NCBI RefSeq assembly: GCF_905397375.1
Contig: NZ_CAJPVG010000002.1
Span: 454,836 to 518,835, forward strand
DNA length: 64,000 nt
Origin: Ralstonia mannitolilytica
GTDB taxonomy: Bacteria > Pseudomonadota > Gammaproteobacteria > Burkholderiales > Burkholderiaceae
Direction of reading: 5' to 3'
In this document: piece after piece, positions 16,304 through 25,634 of the stretch
How the letters are laid out: each line of letters begins with the position of its first letter
How positions within the stretch are numbered: the stretch's first letter is position 1
Made by a program: the position numbers and the translations under genes
Notes under the pieces: generated by a model
The model's input: the letters and a program-made list of their open reading frames with translations, nothing else
What the model was told of the DNA's origin: nothing
The model's database searches: none

Positions 16304-18948
16304 CCGGCCCCAGATCCGGCGAGCGCCTTGAGCCGGTACAGCGCATCGAGCGCCTCGCGCGGCGTCATGTCGTCAGGGTCGAGGCCGGCGAGCGCTTCGG
16401 CCAGGGCAGTGTCGGGCGCCTCGGTGGATGCCGCGTCGTCTTCATCGTCCGGGCACTCGGCGAGGGCGAACAGATCCAGTTGCGGGGTGGCGCCCGTGTC
16501 GGCCGAATGCTGCTCGAGCCAGGCCAGCCGCTTGCGCGCCGCGCGGATGACCGCCTGCGGCACGCCAGCCAGCTGCGCAACCTGCAGACCGTAGCTCTGG
16601 CTGGCCGGCCCTTCCTGCACCGCATGCAGGAAGACGATGCCATCGCCATGTTCCACCGCCGACAGGTGGACGTTGGCCGCCTGGGCAAACTCCTGCGGCA
16701 GTTGCGTCAGCTCGAAGTAGTGCGTCGCGAACAGCGTGTGACTGCGATTGTGCGACAGCAGATGTCGCGCAATCGCCCATGCGAGCGCCAGGCCGTCGAA
16801 CGTGCTGGTGCCGCGGCCGATCTCGTCCATCAGCACCAGGCTGTTGGGCGTCGCGCGGTGCAGGATGGCGGCCGCTTCGGTCATCTCCACCATGAAGGTC
16901 GAGCGCCCCCCGGCGAGGTCGTCTGCGGCGCCGATGCGCGTGAAGATGCGGTCGATCGGGCCGATGGTGGCCGCTTCGGCCGGCACGAAGGCGCCCACGT
17001 AGGCGAGCAGCACGACCAGCGCGGTTTGCCGCATGAAGGTCGATTTACCGCCCATGTTCGGGCCGGTAATCAGCAGCAGCTTGCGCGTGTCCTGCAGCAC
17101 ACAGTCGTTTGCGACGAACTGTTCGACCTGCTGCTCGACCACGGGATGGCGGGCGCGCGTGAGTTCGATGCCCGGAACATCCGTGAGCGTCGGACGGGAC
17201 CACGACAACGCGTGCGCCCGTTCGGCCAGCGTGGCCAGCACGTCGGCCTGCGCCAGCGCCGCGGCAATGCGCTTGAACTCGGCCAGGTGCGGCAGCAGCT
17301 TCTGGAGCAGCTCTTCGTAGAGCAGCTTCTCACGCGAGAGCGCGCGGTCCTGCGCGGAGAGGGCCTTGTCTTCAAACGCCTTCAGCTCGGGCGTGATGTA
17401 GCGCTCGGCATTCTTGAGCGTCTGGCGGCGGCGGTAGTCGTCGGGCACCTTGTCGGCCTGGCCGTTGGTGACTTCGATGTAGAAGCCGTGCACGCGGTTG
17501 TATTCGACACGCAGGTTCGCGATGCCGGTGCGCTCGCGCTCGCGGGCTTCCAGGTCGACGAGGAACTGGCCGCAGTTTTCGGAGATGTCGCGCAACTCGT
17601 CCAGGTCGGCGTCGTAGCCGCGTGCGATGACGCCACCGTCGCGCACCATCGCGGCCGGTTCGGCCATCACGGCGCGCTGGAGCAGCGCATGGGCGTCTTC
17701 GGGCACGGCCAGGGCGGCGCGCAATTCCGCTAGCAGCGGGGCGGCATCGCTTTGCGGCAGTGCTTCGCGAATCTCGGGCAGGCGGGCAAGCGTATCGCGC
17801 AGCGAAGACAGGTCGCGCGGGCGCGCAGAGAGCAGCGCCAGCCGCCCGGTGATGCGCTCCACGTCCGACAGCGTGCGCAGCGTCGCACGCAGCGTCCGCC
17901 AGTCGCTGCCGAGCAGCACCTCGATGGCCTGCTGGCGCGCCTGCGGCACCGCCCGTTCGCGCAGCGGGTGATGCAGCCAGTGCCGCAGCAGGCGGCTGCC
18001 CATGCTGGTCGAGCAGGTATCGAGCAGTGAGAACAGCGTGGGTGACTCCTGCCCACGCAACGTCTCCGTCAGCTCCAGGTTGCGGCGCGTGGCGGTGTCC
18101 AGGCCGATGAACTCGCTTTCGTGCTCGACCGTCAGGCCGATGACATGGCGCAGCGACTGGCCCTGCGTGGCCGCCGCGTAGTTCAGCAGCGCACCGGCGG
18201 CGGCGAGCGCGGCGGTCAACGTTTCCGCACCGAACGCGACGAGGCTGGTCACGCCCAACTGCTCGCGCAGGCGGCGCGCGCCGGCGTCCACGTCGAAGTG
18301 CCAGTCGGGCAGGCGCGTGCGGGCGGCGTCGTACTGGATGGTGTTGAGCGTGGCGTCATCGGCCAGCACTTCAGCGGGGCGGATGCGTTCGAGCTCGCGT
18401 TCGAGCTGGTCGGGGCTGCACTCCATCACGCGCAGCTCGCCGCCGACGAGGTTTAGCCATGCCAGGCCTATCAGCGGCGCGGCACCGCGCTTGCCCGGCA
18501 CGTGCGCAATGGCGAGCAGGTGGTTGTTGACCTTGTCGGAGAGCAACGCCGCATCCGTCAGTGTGCCGGGCGTGACGACGCGTACGACCTTGCGCTCGAC
18601 CGGGCCCTTGGTGGTGGCCGGGTCGCCGATCTGTTCGCAGATGGCAACCGACTCGCCGAGCTTGACCAGCTTGGCCAGGTACTGCTCGACAGCGTGGAAC
18701 GGCACGCCGGCCATGCGGATCGGCATGCCGTTGGAGCTGCCGCGCGCGGTGAGCGTGATATCGAGCAGGCGGGCGGCTTTTTCGGCGTCTTCAAAGAAGA
18801 GCTCGTAGAAGTCGCCCATGCGGTAGAAGACCAGCGTGTTCGGGTGCCCAGCCTTCAGACGCAGGTACTGCTGCATCATCGGCGTGTGCTTGTCGAAGGG
18901 GCCGTATTTCGGGTCGATCTCCAGAGCCGGAGCGGAGTGTTCAGCCAT
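16300..18948 (-). CDS. mutS: DNA mismatch repair protein MutS
   Basis: The 882-residue protein contains the mismatch-reading FYELF motif near residue 40, the MutS lever/clamp domains, the Walker A TGPNMGGKSTFMRQ, and the ABC signature region STFMVEMTEAAAIL with the Walker B VLMDEIGRGTS. It recognises base mismatches and recruits MutL. The start MAEHSAPALEID is preceded by a long open but non-homologous stretch, which I exclude. The C-terminal tail (last about 45 residues) carries the short tetramerisation region. It is followed by the coupled phosphoesterase-like gene. Confidence 0.97.
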   Translation of the reverse strand: MAEHSAPALEIDPKYGPFDKHTPMMQQYLRLKAGHPNTLVFYRMGDFYELFFEDAEKAARLLDITLTARGSSNGMPIRMAGVPFHAVEQYLAKLVKLGESVAICEQIGDPATTKGPVERKVVRVVTPGTLTDAALLSDKVNNHLLAIAHVPGKRGAAPLIGLAWLNLVGGELRVMECSPDQLERELERIRPAEVLADDATLNTIQYDAARTRLPDWHFDVDAGARRLREQLGVTSLVAFGAETLTAALAAAGALLNYAAATQGQSLRHVIGLTVEHESEFIGLDTATRRNLELTETLRGQESPTLFSLLDTCSTSMGSRLLRHWLHHPLRERAVPQARQQAIEVLLGSDWRTLRATLRTLSDVERITGRLALLSARPRDLSSLRDTLARLPEIREALPQSDAAPLLAELRAALAVPEDAHALLQRAVMAEPAAMVRDGGVIARGYDADLDELRDISENCGQFLVDLEARERERTGIANLRVEYNRVHGFYIEVTNGQADKVPDDYRRRQTLKNAERYITPELKAFEDKALSAQDRALSREKLLYEELLQKLLPHLAEFKRIAAALAQADVLATLAERAHALSWSRPTLTDVPGIELTRARHPVVEQQVEQFVANDCVLQDTRKLLLITGPNMGGKSTFMRQTALVVLLAYVGAFVPAEAATIGPIDRIFTRIGAADDLAGGRSTFMVEMTEAAAILHRATPNSLVLMDEIGRGTSTFDGLALAWAIARHLLSHNRSHTLFATHYFELTQLPQEFAQAANVHLSAVEHGDGIVFLHAVQEGPASQSYGLQVAQLAGVPQAVIRAARKRLAWLEQHSADTGATPQLDLFALAECPDDEDDAASTEAPDTALAEALAGLDPDDMTPREALDALYRLKALAGSGAG

Positions 18949-19111
18949 GCGGTGCAAATAAAGACGGAGGCGCGGCGTGCGATCGGGCGGTCGCGCGCCG
19001 GGGGTTGAATCTGGAATCGCGCAATTGTTGCACAGGTGGGCGACGGGCTTTTGCAGCGTGCCGGACGCGTCATCGCCCACCTGCGGGTGGGGCCGCTCGC
19101 GCCCGAATCGC

Positions 19112-19139
19112 TCAAGAACTGCGCCAGCCGTGCCGTTAG
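19112..19139 (+). promoter_or_regulatory. Candidate flagellar sigma28 (FliA) promoter of the chemoreceptor gene
   Basis: TCAAG at 19112-19116 and GCCGTTAG at 19132-19139 resemble the FliA -35/-10 pair, spaced 15 nt (one more than ideal). The chemoreceptor ATG is 75 nt further on. Confidence 0.4.
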
Positions 19140-19214
19140 TCCTTCTGGAACCCTCAACCCATGGAAGAGCCCGCCCGCACATGCCGCGCGTGCTCCGTAT
19201 CCGGAGAGTCTGGA

Positions 19215-21059
19215 ATGAACAAGCTCAGCTTCCGCCAAAAGCTTTGGCTGCCGCTGGTATTCAGCCTGATCGCGCTGACGCTGATCTCGGTATTCAACGC
19301 CTGGCAGGCACGCGCGATCCGCATGGAAGAGCGCAAGAACAACCTGGTGAGCGTCACCACGCAGGCCGTCAACCTCGTCAAGCAGTACGACGACCTGGCA
19401 CGTGCCGGCACCCTGACCAAGGACGAGGCACAGAAGCAGGCGCTGGAGCGCTTCAAGGCGCTGCGCTATGACAAGGACGGCTACTTCACGATCACGAACT
19501 CGCAGGAAGTGGTGGTCATGCACCCGGTGGCGGCCAACCTGATCGGGCAGAAGCGCAGCGATTTCAAGGATTCGCAGGGCAACGCGATCTACGTCGACAT
19601 GACCAACGCGGCCAAGCAGCCGGATGGCGGCTTCACGCGTTACGTGTGGCCGCGCGTGGGCGGCACGGAACCGGTGCCGAAGCTCGCCTACGTGCTGCGG
19701 TATGAACCGTGGGACTGGATCGTTTCGACCGGCGCGTACATCGACGACATCAATGCGGCCTTCATGCGCTCGCTGTATCAGACCGGCGGCCTGCTGGCGG
19801 CGGTGGCCGTGGTGCTGGTGCTGCTGGCGGGCGTGGCCAACCGCAGCCTGCAGCGCACCCTGGGCGGCGATCCCGCTTATGCCGCAGACGTCGCCAACCG
19901 CATTGCAGCGGGCGACCTGACCGTGGAAATCGCCACGCGTCCGGATGACCAGCACAGCCTCCTTTACGCCATGAGCCGCATGCGCGGCGCGCTGGTGCAG
20001 ACCATCGGGCGCATCAAGGGCGCGTCGGAAACCATCGGCACGGCCACGCGCGAGATTGCCAGCGGCAACCTGGAACTGTCTTCGCGCACCGAGCAGCAGG
20101 CCAGTTCGCTCGAAGAAACCGCGTCGGCCATGGAAGAGCTGATGTCGACCGTGCAACAGAACGCCGACAACGCGCAGCAAGCCAACCAGCTCGCCGCGTC
20201 GGCCTCCGACGTGGCGTTGCGCGGTGGCGAGGTGGTGACGCGCGTGGTGGAGACGATGGGCTCGATCAACGCCTCGTCGCGCAAGATCGTCGACATCATC
20301 GGGGTGATCGATGGCATTGCGTTCCAGACCAACATCCTCGCATTGAACGCCGCTGTGGAAGCGGCGCGCGCGGGCGAGCAGGGCCGCGGCTTTGCCGTGG
20401 TGGCCGGCGAGGTGCGCAGCCTCGCCCAGCGCAGCGCGGCAGCGGCCAAGGAGATCAAGGCGCTCATCGACGATTCGGTCGGCAACGTGGAGGCTGGCAG
20501 CGCGCTGGTGGAAGAAGCCGGCACGACCATGCGTGAAATCGTTGCGAGCGTGAAGCGCGTGACCGATATCGTGGGCGAGATCACGGCCGCGAGCCAGGAG
20601 CAGCGCTCCGGCATTGAAGAAGTCAGCCACGCGGTCACGCAGCTCGATGACGCCACGCAACAGAACGCAGCATTGGTCGAGCAGGCCGCGGCGGCCGCGC
20701 AGTCGCTCGAAGAACAGGCGGCGAGCCTCACGCAGATCGTCGCGCAGTTCCGCCTGAATGCAGACGCCCTGCGTGCGGCACCGCTGGCGCCAGCGAAGGC
20801 CGAACCGATGGCCGTCGCGCCCGCAGCGGCACCGGCCGTTCAGGATGGGTCGAAGACGCAACGCGAACCGGCCAAACCGAGTGCCGAGGCTGCCAAGGCC
20901 CGGCTCACTCCGCGCAAGGCGCCCGTGCTGCGCAAGGCAGCCGACAAGCCGGTCGCCGCGTCGGCAGACAAACCGGCGCCGCCGGTGGTGCCGGCCAGTC
21001 TCGCCAAGGCGAAGCCCCTGGTCGCCGCCGGAGACGATTCCGACTGGGAAACGTTCTAA
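19215..21059 (+). CDS. Methyl-accepting chemotaxis protein with Cache sensor
   Basis: The 614-residue inner-membrane receptor has a first transmembrane segment (about residues 12-30), a periplasmic single-Cache domain of about 150 residues (KDGYFTITNSQEVVVMHP), a second transmembrane segment near 195-215, a HAMP region, and the conserved signalling hairpin around EAARAGEQGRGFAVVAGEVR. After an A/P/K-rich linker the protein ends in DWETF, a close copy of the NWETF docking peptide for CheR and CheB. It therefore probably belongs to the main flagellar chemotaxis pathway. The ligand is unknown. Confidence 0.93.
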   Translation: MNKLSFRQKLWLPLVFSLIALTLISVFNAWQARAIRMEERKNNLVSVTTQAVNLVKQYDDLARAGTLTKDEAQKQALERFKALRYDKDGYFTITNSQEVVVMHPVAANLIGQKRSDFKDSQGNAIYVDMTNAAKQPDGGFTRYVWPRVGGTEPVPKLAYVLRYEPWDWIVSTGAYIDDINAAFMRSLYQTGGLLAAVAVVLVLLAGVANRSLQRTLGGDPAYAADVANRIAAGDLTVEIATRPDDQHSLLYAMSRMRGALVQTIGRIKGASETIGTATREIASGNLELSSRTEQQASSLEETASAMEELMSTVQQNADNAQQANQLAASASDVALRGGEVVTRVVETMGSINASSRKIVDIIGVIDGIAFQTNILALNAAVEAARAGEQGRGFAVVAGEVRSLAQRSAAAAKEIKALIDDSVGNVEAGSALVEEAGTTMREIVASVKRVTDIVGEITAASQEQRSGIEEVSHAVTQLDDATQQNAALVEQAAAAAQSLEEQAASLTQIVAQFRLNADALRAAPLAPAKAEPMAVAPAAAPAVQDGSKTQREPAKPSAEAAKARLTPRKAPVLRKAADKPVAASADKPAPPVVPASLAKAKPLVAAGDDSDWETF

Positions 21060-21757
21060 CCGGCCGCTGGGCCATCGATCCGCTTGGCCCAGCTCTCGAC
21101 TTCGCCGCGCGCGAGTCGGCCTTCCACCAGCTTGCGCCACGATGGCGTGAGCGGTAGCGCCAGCATGTCGGTCAACGCAGCATGGTCGAGCATGTTGCGA
21201 TAGAGCACGTCCAGCACCCGCGCCAGCGGCCACTGCGGCCACGGGCGCTCGAGCCATTCCAGGGTGTCGCCCGCGCGCAGCGTGCCGCCTTCCAGCACGC
21301 GGTAGTACCAGCCGGTGCGGCCGGTGTGCTGCACGCGGCGCGCCATGTCGCGCGTGTCGAAACGGTCGTTGAGCTTCCAGCACGGCTGGCGCAGCTGCGA
21401 GACCTCCAGCACCACGTTGCCGGCGCGCAGCCGGTCTCCCACGCAGACGTCGGCCTCGGTCACACCCATCGTGCTGAAGTTTTCGCCAAAGGCGCCGGCT
21501 TGCGCCAGCAGCGGCCGGGCCCCCAGGTCTGCCTGCCAAGCCGCGTAATGATCGAATGGGTAATGGTGGATCGCCTTGTCCGGGCCACCGTGCACGCGCA
21601 GGTCGCCTTGCTCATCGCCGGTGATGCCGTTGATGCCTATCTGCACGGCATCGGCTACCGGGCGTTTGTCGATGGCGCTGCGCGAGCCGGGGCGGGTGTA
21701 GTCGACGGCGCGGCCGATGAGGAGGGTCTCGATGCGGATGGGGCGGGGCAGCGTCAT
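21056..21757 (-). CDS. MOSC domain protein (YiiM-like)
   Basis: The 233-residue protein has the MOSC core with GGPDKAIHHYP, GAFGENF and the conserved cysteine in QLRQPCWKL, as in YiiM-type molybdenum-cofactor-binding reductases acting on N-hydroxylated compounds. Its stop codon overlaps the stop of the convergent chemoreceptor gene. An upstream small reading frame overlaps its ATG by ATGA. Confidence 0.88.
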   Translation of the reverse strand: MTLPRPIRIETLLIGRAVDYTRPGSRSAIDKRPVADAVQIGINGITGDEQGDLRVHGGPDKAIHHYPFDHYAAWQADLGARPLLAQAGAFGENFSTMGVTEADVCVGDRLRAGNVVLEVSQLRQPCWKLNDRFDTRDMARRVQHTGRTGWYYRVLEGGTLRAGDTLEWLERPWPQWPLARVLDVLYRNMLDHAALTDMLALPLTPSWRKLVEGRLARGEVESWAKRIDGPAAG

Positions 21758-21915
21758 GCGGCCTCCGCGCGGTCGGCCCGGCAGGTCATCGCTTTGCCGG
21801 TGTGTTGCGAGGCACGGGTTGCCCCAGTGTGGGCGTGGCCCGGCTTTCGTCGATGTGGCTGCAATAGGCCGATGGGCTCCGACGGAACGTGGCGCAGGTC
21901 GAGGACAGTGTTCAT
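21754..21915 (-). CDS. Possible small ORF coupled to the MOSC gene
   Basis: A 53-codon frame beginning MNTVLDLRHVPSEP ends in a TGA that overlaps the ATG of the MOSC gene, as do many true gene pairs in this window. It resembles no family I know, is rich in R, H, P and A, and has no obvious RBS. The frame stays open further upstream to 22005. It may be a leader ORF or chance. Confidence 0.25.
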   Translation of the reverse strand: MNTVLDLRHVPSEPIGLLQPHRRKPGHAHTGATRASQHTGKAMTCRADRAEAA

Positions 21916-22047
21916 GGCAAGGCGTCGCACAAAGAGGACGCTCATTGTGAATGACGGTCGAGCAGCGCAAAACCCGGGCACACGCTGTGGGTTTGTCATC
22001 GTCAAGCTCGGCCGGCGGTGTGCCGCGCACGGTCTCCAGCCGGAAAG

Positions 22048-22076
22048 AAAAAACCCGCGCGAGGGCGGGTTTTTTC
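22048..22076. terminator. Intrinsic terminator between suhB and the MOSC region
   Basis: AAAAAACCCGC and GCGGGTTTTTT pair around a six-base loop. It lies 24 nt beyond the 3' end of suhB (- strand) and has A/T tracts on both sides, so it can act in both directions. The remaining 21916-22047 stretch shows nothing else recognisable. Confidence 0.85.
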
Positions 22077-22099
22077 TGCCTGCAGGGATGGCCGTGCGA

Positions 22100-22912
22100 T
22101 CAGGCCTCAGCCTTCGCCCGCGAGAACGGCGCCGTGATCTTGATCATCTGCACAAAGGCCTTCGGGTTGCCGGCCAGGATTTCGCCCTGGTCGAGGTAGC
22201 CCGATTCACCGCTGTAGTTGCCGACCAGCCCGCCCGATTCCGTGACCAGCAGCGAGCCGGCGGCCATGTCCCACTTGCTCAGGCCCTGCTCGAAGAAGCC
22301 GTCGAGGCGGCCGCAGGCCACGTATGCGAGGTCCAGGGCGGCGGCGCCGGGGCGGCGCAGGCCCTTGCAGCTTTCCGTCATGGTGGCGAACAGGCGCGTG
22401 TAGTCGTACAGGCCCTCCATGTCGCGATACGGGAAGCCGGTGCCGATCAGGCAGTCGGCCAGCTTGTCGCGGCGCGTGACGCGGATCCGGCGGTTGTTCA
22501 GGAACGCGCCGGCGCCCTTGGACGCGGTGAAGAGTTCGTCGCGCGTCGGGTCATACACCACGGCCTGCGTGACCACGCCGCGCTGCATCAACGCGATCGA
22601 CACGCCGTATTGCGGAAAGCCGTGGATGAAGTTGGTGGTGCCGTCCAGCGGGTCGATCACCCAGACGTTTTCGCTGGCGGTCTCGCCGTCGGCCCAGGAC
22701 TGGCCGGACTCTTCCGCTAGAATCGCGTGATCGGGGTAGGCTGTCTTGATGACTTCGATGATCGCGGCTTCGGCCGCGCGATCGACTTCGGTGACGAAAT
22801 CGTTGTGCTGTTTGCGCTCGGCGCGCAGGCTATCGACGTCGAAGGACGCGCGGTTGATGATGGTGCCGGCCTTGCGGGCAGCCCGGACGGCGATATTGAG
22901 CATCGGATGCAT
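22100..22912 (-). CDS. suhB: Inositol-1-monophosphatase family protein SuhB
   Basis: The 270-residue protein has the metal-binding motifs ILAEESG, DPLDGTTNFIHG and WDMAAGSLLVTE of the inositol monophosphatase family. In enterobacteria SuhB also binds the Nus complex for rRNA antitermination; whether that holds here is unknown. The size is normal and the start MHPMLNIAVRAARKAG matches relatives. It is divergent from trmJ. Confidence 0.93.
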   Translation of the reverse strand: MHPMLNIAVRAARKAGTIINRASFDVDSLRAERKQHNDFVTEVDRAAEAAIIEVIKTAYPDHAILAEESGQSWADGETASENVWVIDPLDGTTNFIHGFPQYGVSIALMQRGVVTQAVVYDPTRDELFTASKGAGAFLNNRRIRVTRRDKLADCLIGTGFPYRDMEGLYDYTRLFATMTESCKGLRRPGAAALDLAYVACGRLDGFFEQGLSKWDMAAGSLLVTESGGLVGNYSGESGYLDQGEILAGNPKAFVQMIKITAPFSRAKAEA

Positions 22913-23034
22913 GACGGATCTCCGCGCCTGGCGCGCCTTGGCGGCAGGCGAAACAACACAGCGAATTGTAGAAGAACGAGCGGCGGGCCAATCTCGCGAT
23001 CCTGCCCGCCGTCAAAAGAGTGGCCGTATTGTAT

Positions 23035-23907
23035 ATGAACCCCGCCTCCGTCGCCCCGGAAACCGCACCGAACCCCACACTCGCCGACCCGGAAACGTTG
23101 CGCCAGCGCGCAGCCCGCTGCCGTTTCGTGCTGGTGGAGACGAGCCACCCCGGCAATGTCGGCTCGACGGCACGTGCGCTCAAGACGATGGGATTCGCCG
23201 ATGCGGGCAGCTTCGTGCTCGTGCGCCCGCGCCAAGCCGACGCCACCTCGCATGCCGATGCCGTTGCCATGGCAAGCGGCGCCGACGACGTGCTTGCTAA
23301 TGCGCGCGTCGTCGAGGACATTGGTGAAGCGCTGGCGGGGGCTTCGCTCACCATCGCCCTGACCGCGCGCCCGCGTGAATTCGGCCCGCGCCGCATCGGC
23401 CCGCGCGCTGCCGCGGACGAGGTGGCCGCCTTGCTGGCCGCGCCGGACACGACGGTTGCCTTCGTCTTTGGCAACGAGCGCTTCGGCCTGCCAAACGAGG
23501 TGGTGGAGCGCTGCCATGTCGTCACGCACATTCCTGCCAACCCGGCCTATGCCTCGCTGAACCTGTCGCAGGCGGTGCAGTTGATCGCGTACGAGGTGCG
23601 CATGGCGCTGCTGGCCGACACCGGCACGGGCGACACGCGCGTCGAGGGCGTCGGCTTTGTCGGCGAGCCGGCTACCGCCGAGCAGATCGACGGCATGTTC
23701 GAGCACCTCGAGCGCGGCCTCGTCGAGATCGGCTTTCTCGACCCCGCACAGCCGAAGAAGCTGATGCCGCGCCTGCGGCGTCTGTTTGCCCGCACCCAGC
23801 TGGAGACCGAGGAGGTCAACATCCTGCGCGGGATCGCCAAGCGCATGCTGGGCCGCCGCGGCGATGCGGCCACGCCGCCCACGGGCGCAGCCGACGACTG
23901 TCGCTGA
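23035..23907 (+). CDS. trmJ: tRNA (cytidine/uridine-2'-O-)-methyltransferase TrmJ
   Basis: The 290-residue SPOUT methyltransferase shows the N-terminal LVETSHPGNVGSTARALKTM, FGNERFGLPNEVVERC, and the knot-forming AYASLNLSQAVQLIAYE. TrmJ 2'-O-methylates position 32 of several tRNAs. The ATG at 23035 is preferred over a GTG at 23020. A TATTGT-like box ends directly before this start, so the leader may be very short. It lies between suhB (divergent) and cysE. Confidence 0.92.
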   Translation: MNPASVAPETAPNPTLADPETLRQRAARCRFVLVETSHPGNVGSTARALKTMGFADAGSFVLVRPRQADATSHADAVAMASGADDVLANARVVEDIGEALAGASLTIALTARPREFGPRRIGPRAAADEVAALLAAPDTTVAFVFGNERFGLPNEVVERCHVVTHIPANPAYASLNLSQAVQLIAYEVRMALLADTGTGDTRVEGVGFVGEPATAEQIDGMFEHLERGLVEIGFLDPAQPKKLMPRLRRLFARTQLETEEVNILRGIAKRMLGRRGDAATPPTGAADDCR

Positions 23908-24052
23908 TCGTCCTGATCGCCGCCTGCACGGCGGCGCGCTGCGTCTGTCCGTCGGGCTAAAACCCTTGCCATCGCGCGGTAAGGGATGCCTTACACTGCC
24001 CCCAGCGCACACCGATGCGCGGCAGTTTCATAACGATCCACACACGACCAAG

Positions 24053-24799
24053 ATGTTCACACGCATTCGCGAAGATATCCGCGCCATCATGGAGCGAGAC
24101 CCGGCCGCGCGCAGTCGCTGGGAAGTGCTGACCTGCTATCCGGGTCTGCACGCCGTCATCGTCCATCGGGTCGCGCATGCGTGTTGGAACGGCGGTTTCA
24201 AGTGGCTGGGGCGGTGGCTTTCGCACCTCGGGCGTTTTCTGACCGGCATCGAGATTCACCCTGGCGCGACGATCGGCCGGCGCGTGTTCATCGATCACGG
24301 CACGGGCGTGGTGATCGGCGAGACGGCCGACATTGGCGACGATTGCACGATCTACCAGGGCGTCACGCTGGGCGGCACCTCCCTGTACAAGGGCGCCAAG
24401 CGGCATCCGACGCTCGGCAAGGGCGTGGTGGTGAGCGCGGGCGCCAAGGTGCTCGGCGGCTTCGTCATCGGGGACGGCGCGCGGGTTGGCTCCAATGCGG
24501 TGGTGCTCAAGCCGGTGCCGCCGGGCGCCACGGCCGTGGGCATTCCGGCACGCATCGTCGAGCGCGATACGCCCAAGGAGGCCCAGCCGGCGCTCAAGCA
24601 GGAGTTCTCGGCCTACGGGATCACGCCGGACGCCGATGATCCGGTGTCGCTGGCGCTCAAGCGGTTGATCGACCACAGCGCGCTCCAGCAGGAGCGCATC
24701 GAGTCGATCCTGTCTGCACTCGACCGCCTGGGCGCGCACCTCGAGAACTCGCCGAACGATCCGTTCGATGCGAGCGAGCTGAAGCGGATGCTGAAGTAG
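24053..24799 (+). CDS. cysE: Serine O-acetyltransferase
   Basis: The 248-residue protein has the helical N-terminal SATase domain and a left-handed beta helix with GIEIHPGATIGRRVFIDHGTGVVIGETA, containing the catalytic His/Asp region. It makes O-acetylserine for cysteine synthesis. The C-terminal tail is longer than in the E. coli enzyme and predicted helical. A TACACT box at 23992-23997 with TTGCCA further upstream could be its promoter, but spacing is poor (20 nt). Confidence 0.93.
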   Translation: MFTRIREDIRAIMERDPAARSRWEVLTCYPGLHAVIVHRVAHACWNGGFKWLGRWLSHLGRFLTGIEIHPGATIGRRVFIDHGTGVVIGETADIGDDCTIYQGVTLGGTSLYKGAKRHPTLGKGVVVSAGAKVLGGFVIGDGARVGSNAVVLKPVPPGATAVGIPARIVERDTPKEAQPALKQEFSAYGITPDADDPVSLALKRLIDHSALQQERIESILSALDRLGAHLENSPNDPFDASELKRMLK

Positions 24800-24815
24800 G
24801 GCCGGGCGGTGACGG

Positions 24816-25634
24816 TCATGACGCCGTCACCGGCTCGACGGTCCATGCGCCTTTGTCGAATTTGAGGAAGCTGCCGCGCGGCTGCGGCGCATCGAAATCC
24901 CAATCGGAGAGCACCCAGCGCCTGCCGGCCGGTTCATGATGCAGCTGCGGGCGGTGCGTGTGGCCGTGGATCAGCGTGGCGGTGCCGGCGGCCTTGAACA
25001 GCGTATCGACGGCTTCGGGCGCGACGTCGCCCATCATTGCGGCGGCGCGTGGTTCGCCTGCCACGTTGGCGGACATGGCACGGCCGGCTTCGCTCTCCGC
25101 GCGCATCTTCTGCGCGATCCTCAGCCGCCAGCGCAGCGGCATCGCCAGGAAGATCCGTTGCACCCAGCGCCTGCGCGTCCAGCGGCGAAAGCGCATGTAG
25201 GCCGCGTCACGGGTGCACAGCGCATCGCCATGGGCGAGTGCGATGCGCTCGCCATCGACTTCCAGAACGCTCGGGTCGCTCAGCAGCGTGGCATGTGCGG
25301 CCGCCAGGAAGCGCTCGCCGAGCAGGAAATCGCGATTGCCGTGCATGAACAGCACGCGCGTGCCGGCGTTCGCCAGCTCGGCGAGCAGGCTGGCGATGTG
25401 CTGGTGGAACGGGTCGACGAGTTCTTCATCGCCGACCCAGTACTCGAAGAAATCGCCCAGTATGACCAGCGTGCGTGCTTCGCGTGCGCGCGTGCGCATG
25501 AAGCGCTCGAACGCGGCGGCGGTGGCGGGCATGCTGGCCGTCAGGTGCAGATCCGAAATAAAAAACACCGGCCCGGAAACCCGGACCGGTGTCTTCAGCG
25601 CGGATGCCGTGGAGGCGTGCGCTGCGTCGATCAT
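24816..25634 (-). CDS. lpxH: UDP-2,3-diacylglucosamine diphosphatase
   Basis: The 272-residue calcineurin-like hydrolase carries all metal motifs: FISDLHL, GDFFEYWVGD, HGNRDF, AHGDALCTRD and IHGHTHRP. LpxH removes UMP from UDP-diacylglucosamine in lipid A synthesis at the inner face of the cytoplasmic membrane. The ATG overlaps the ppiB stop (ATGA). The ppiB-lpxH pairing is common in proteobacteria. It converges with cysE. Confidence 0.93.
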   Translation of the reverse strand: MIDAAHASTASALKTPVRVSGPVFFISDLHLTASMPATAAAFERFMRTRAREARTLVILGDFFEYWVGDEELVDPFHQHIASLLAELANAGTRVLFMHGNRDFLLGERFLAAAHATLLSDPSVLEVDGERIALAHGDALCTRDAAYMRFRRWTRRRWVQRIFLAMPLRWRLRIAQKMRAESEAGRAMSANVAGEPRAAAMMGDVAPEAVDTLFKAAGTATLIHGHTHRPQLHHEPAGRRWVLSDWDFDAPQPRGSFLKFDKGAWTVEPVTAS

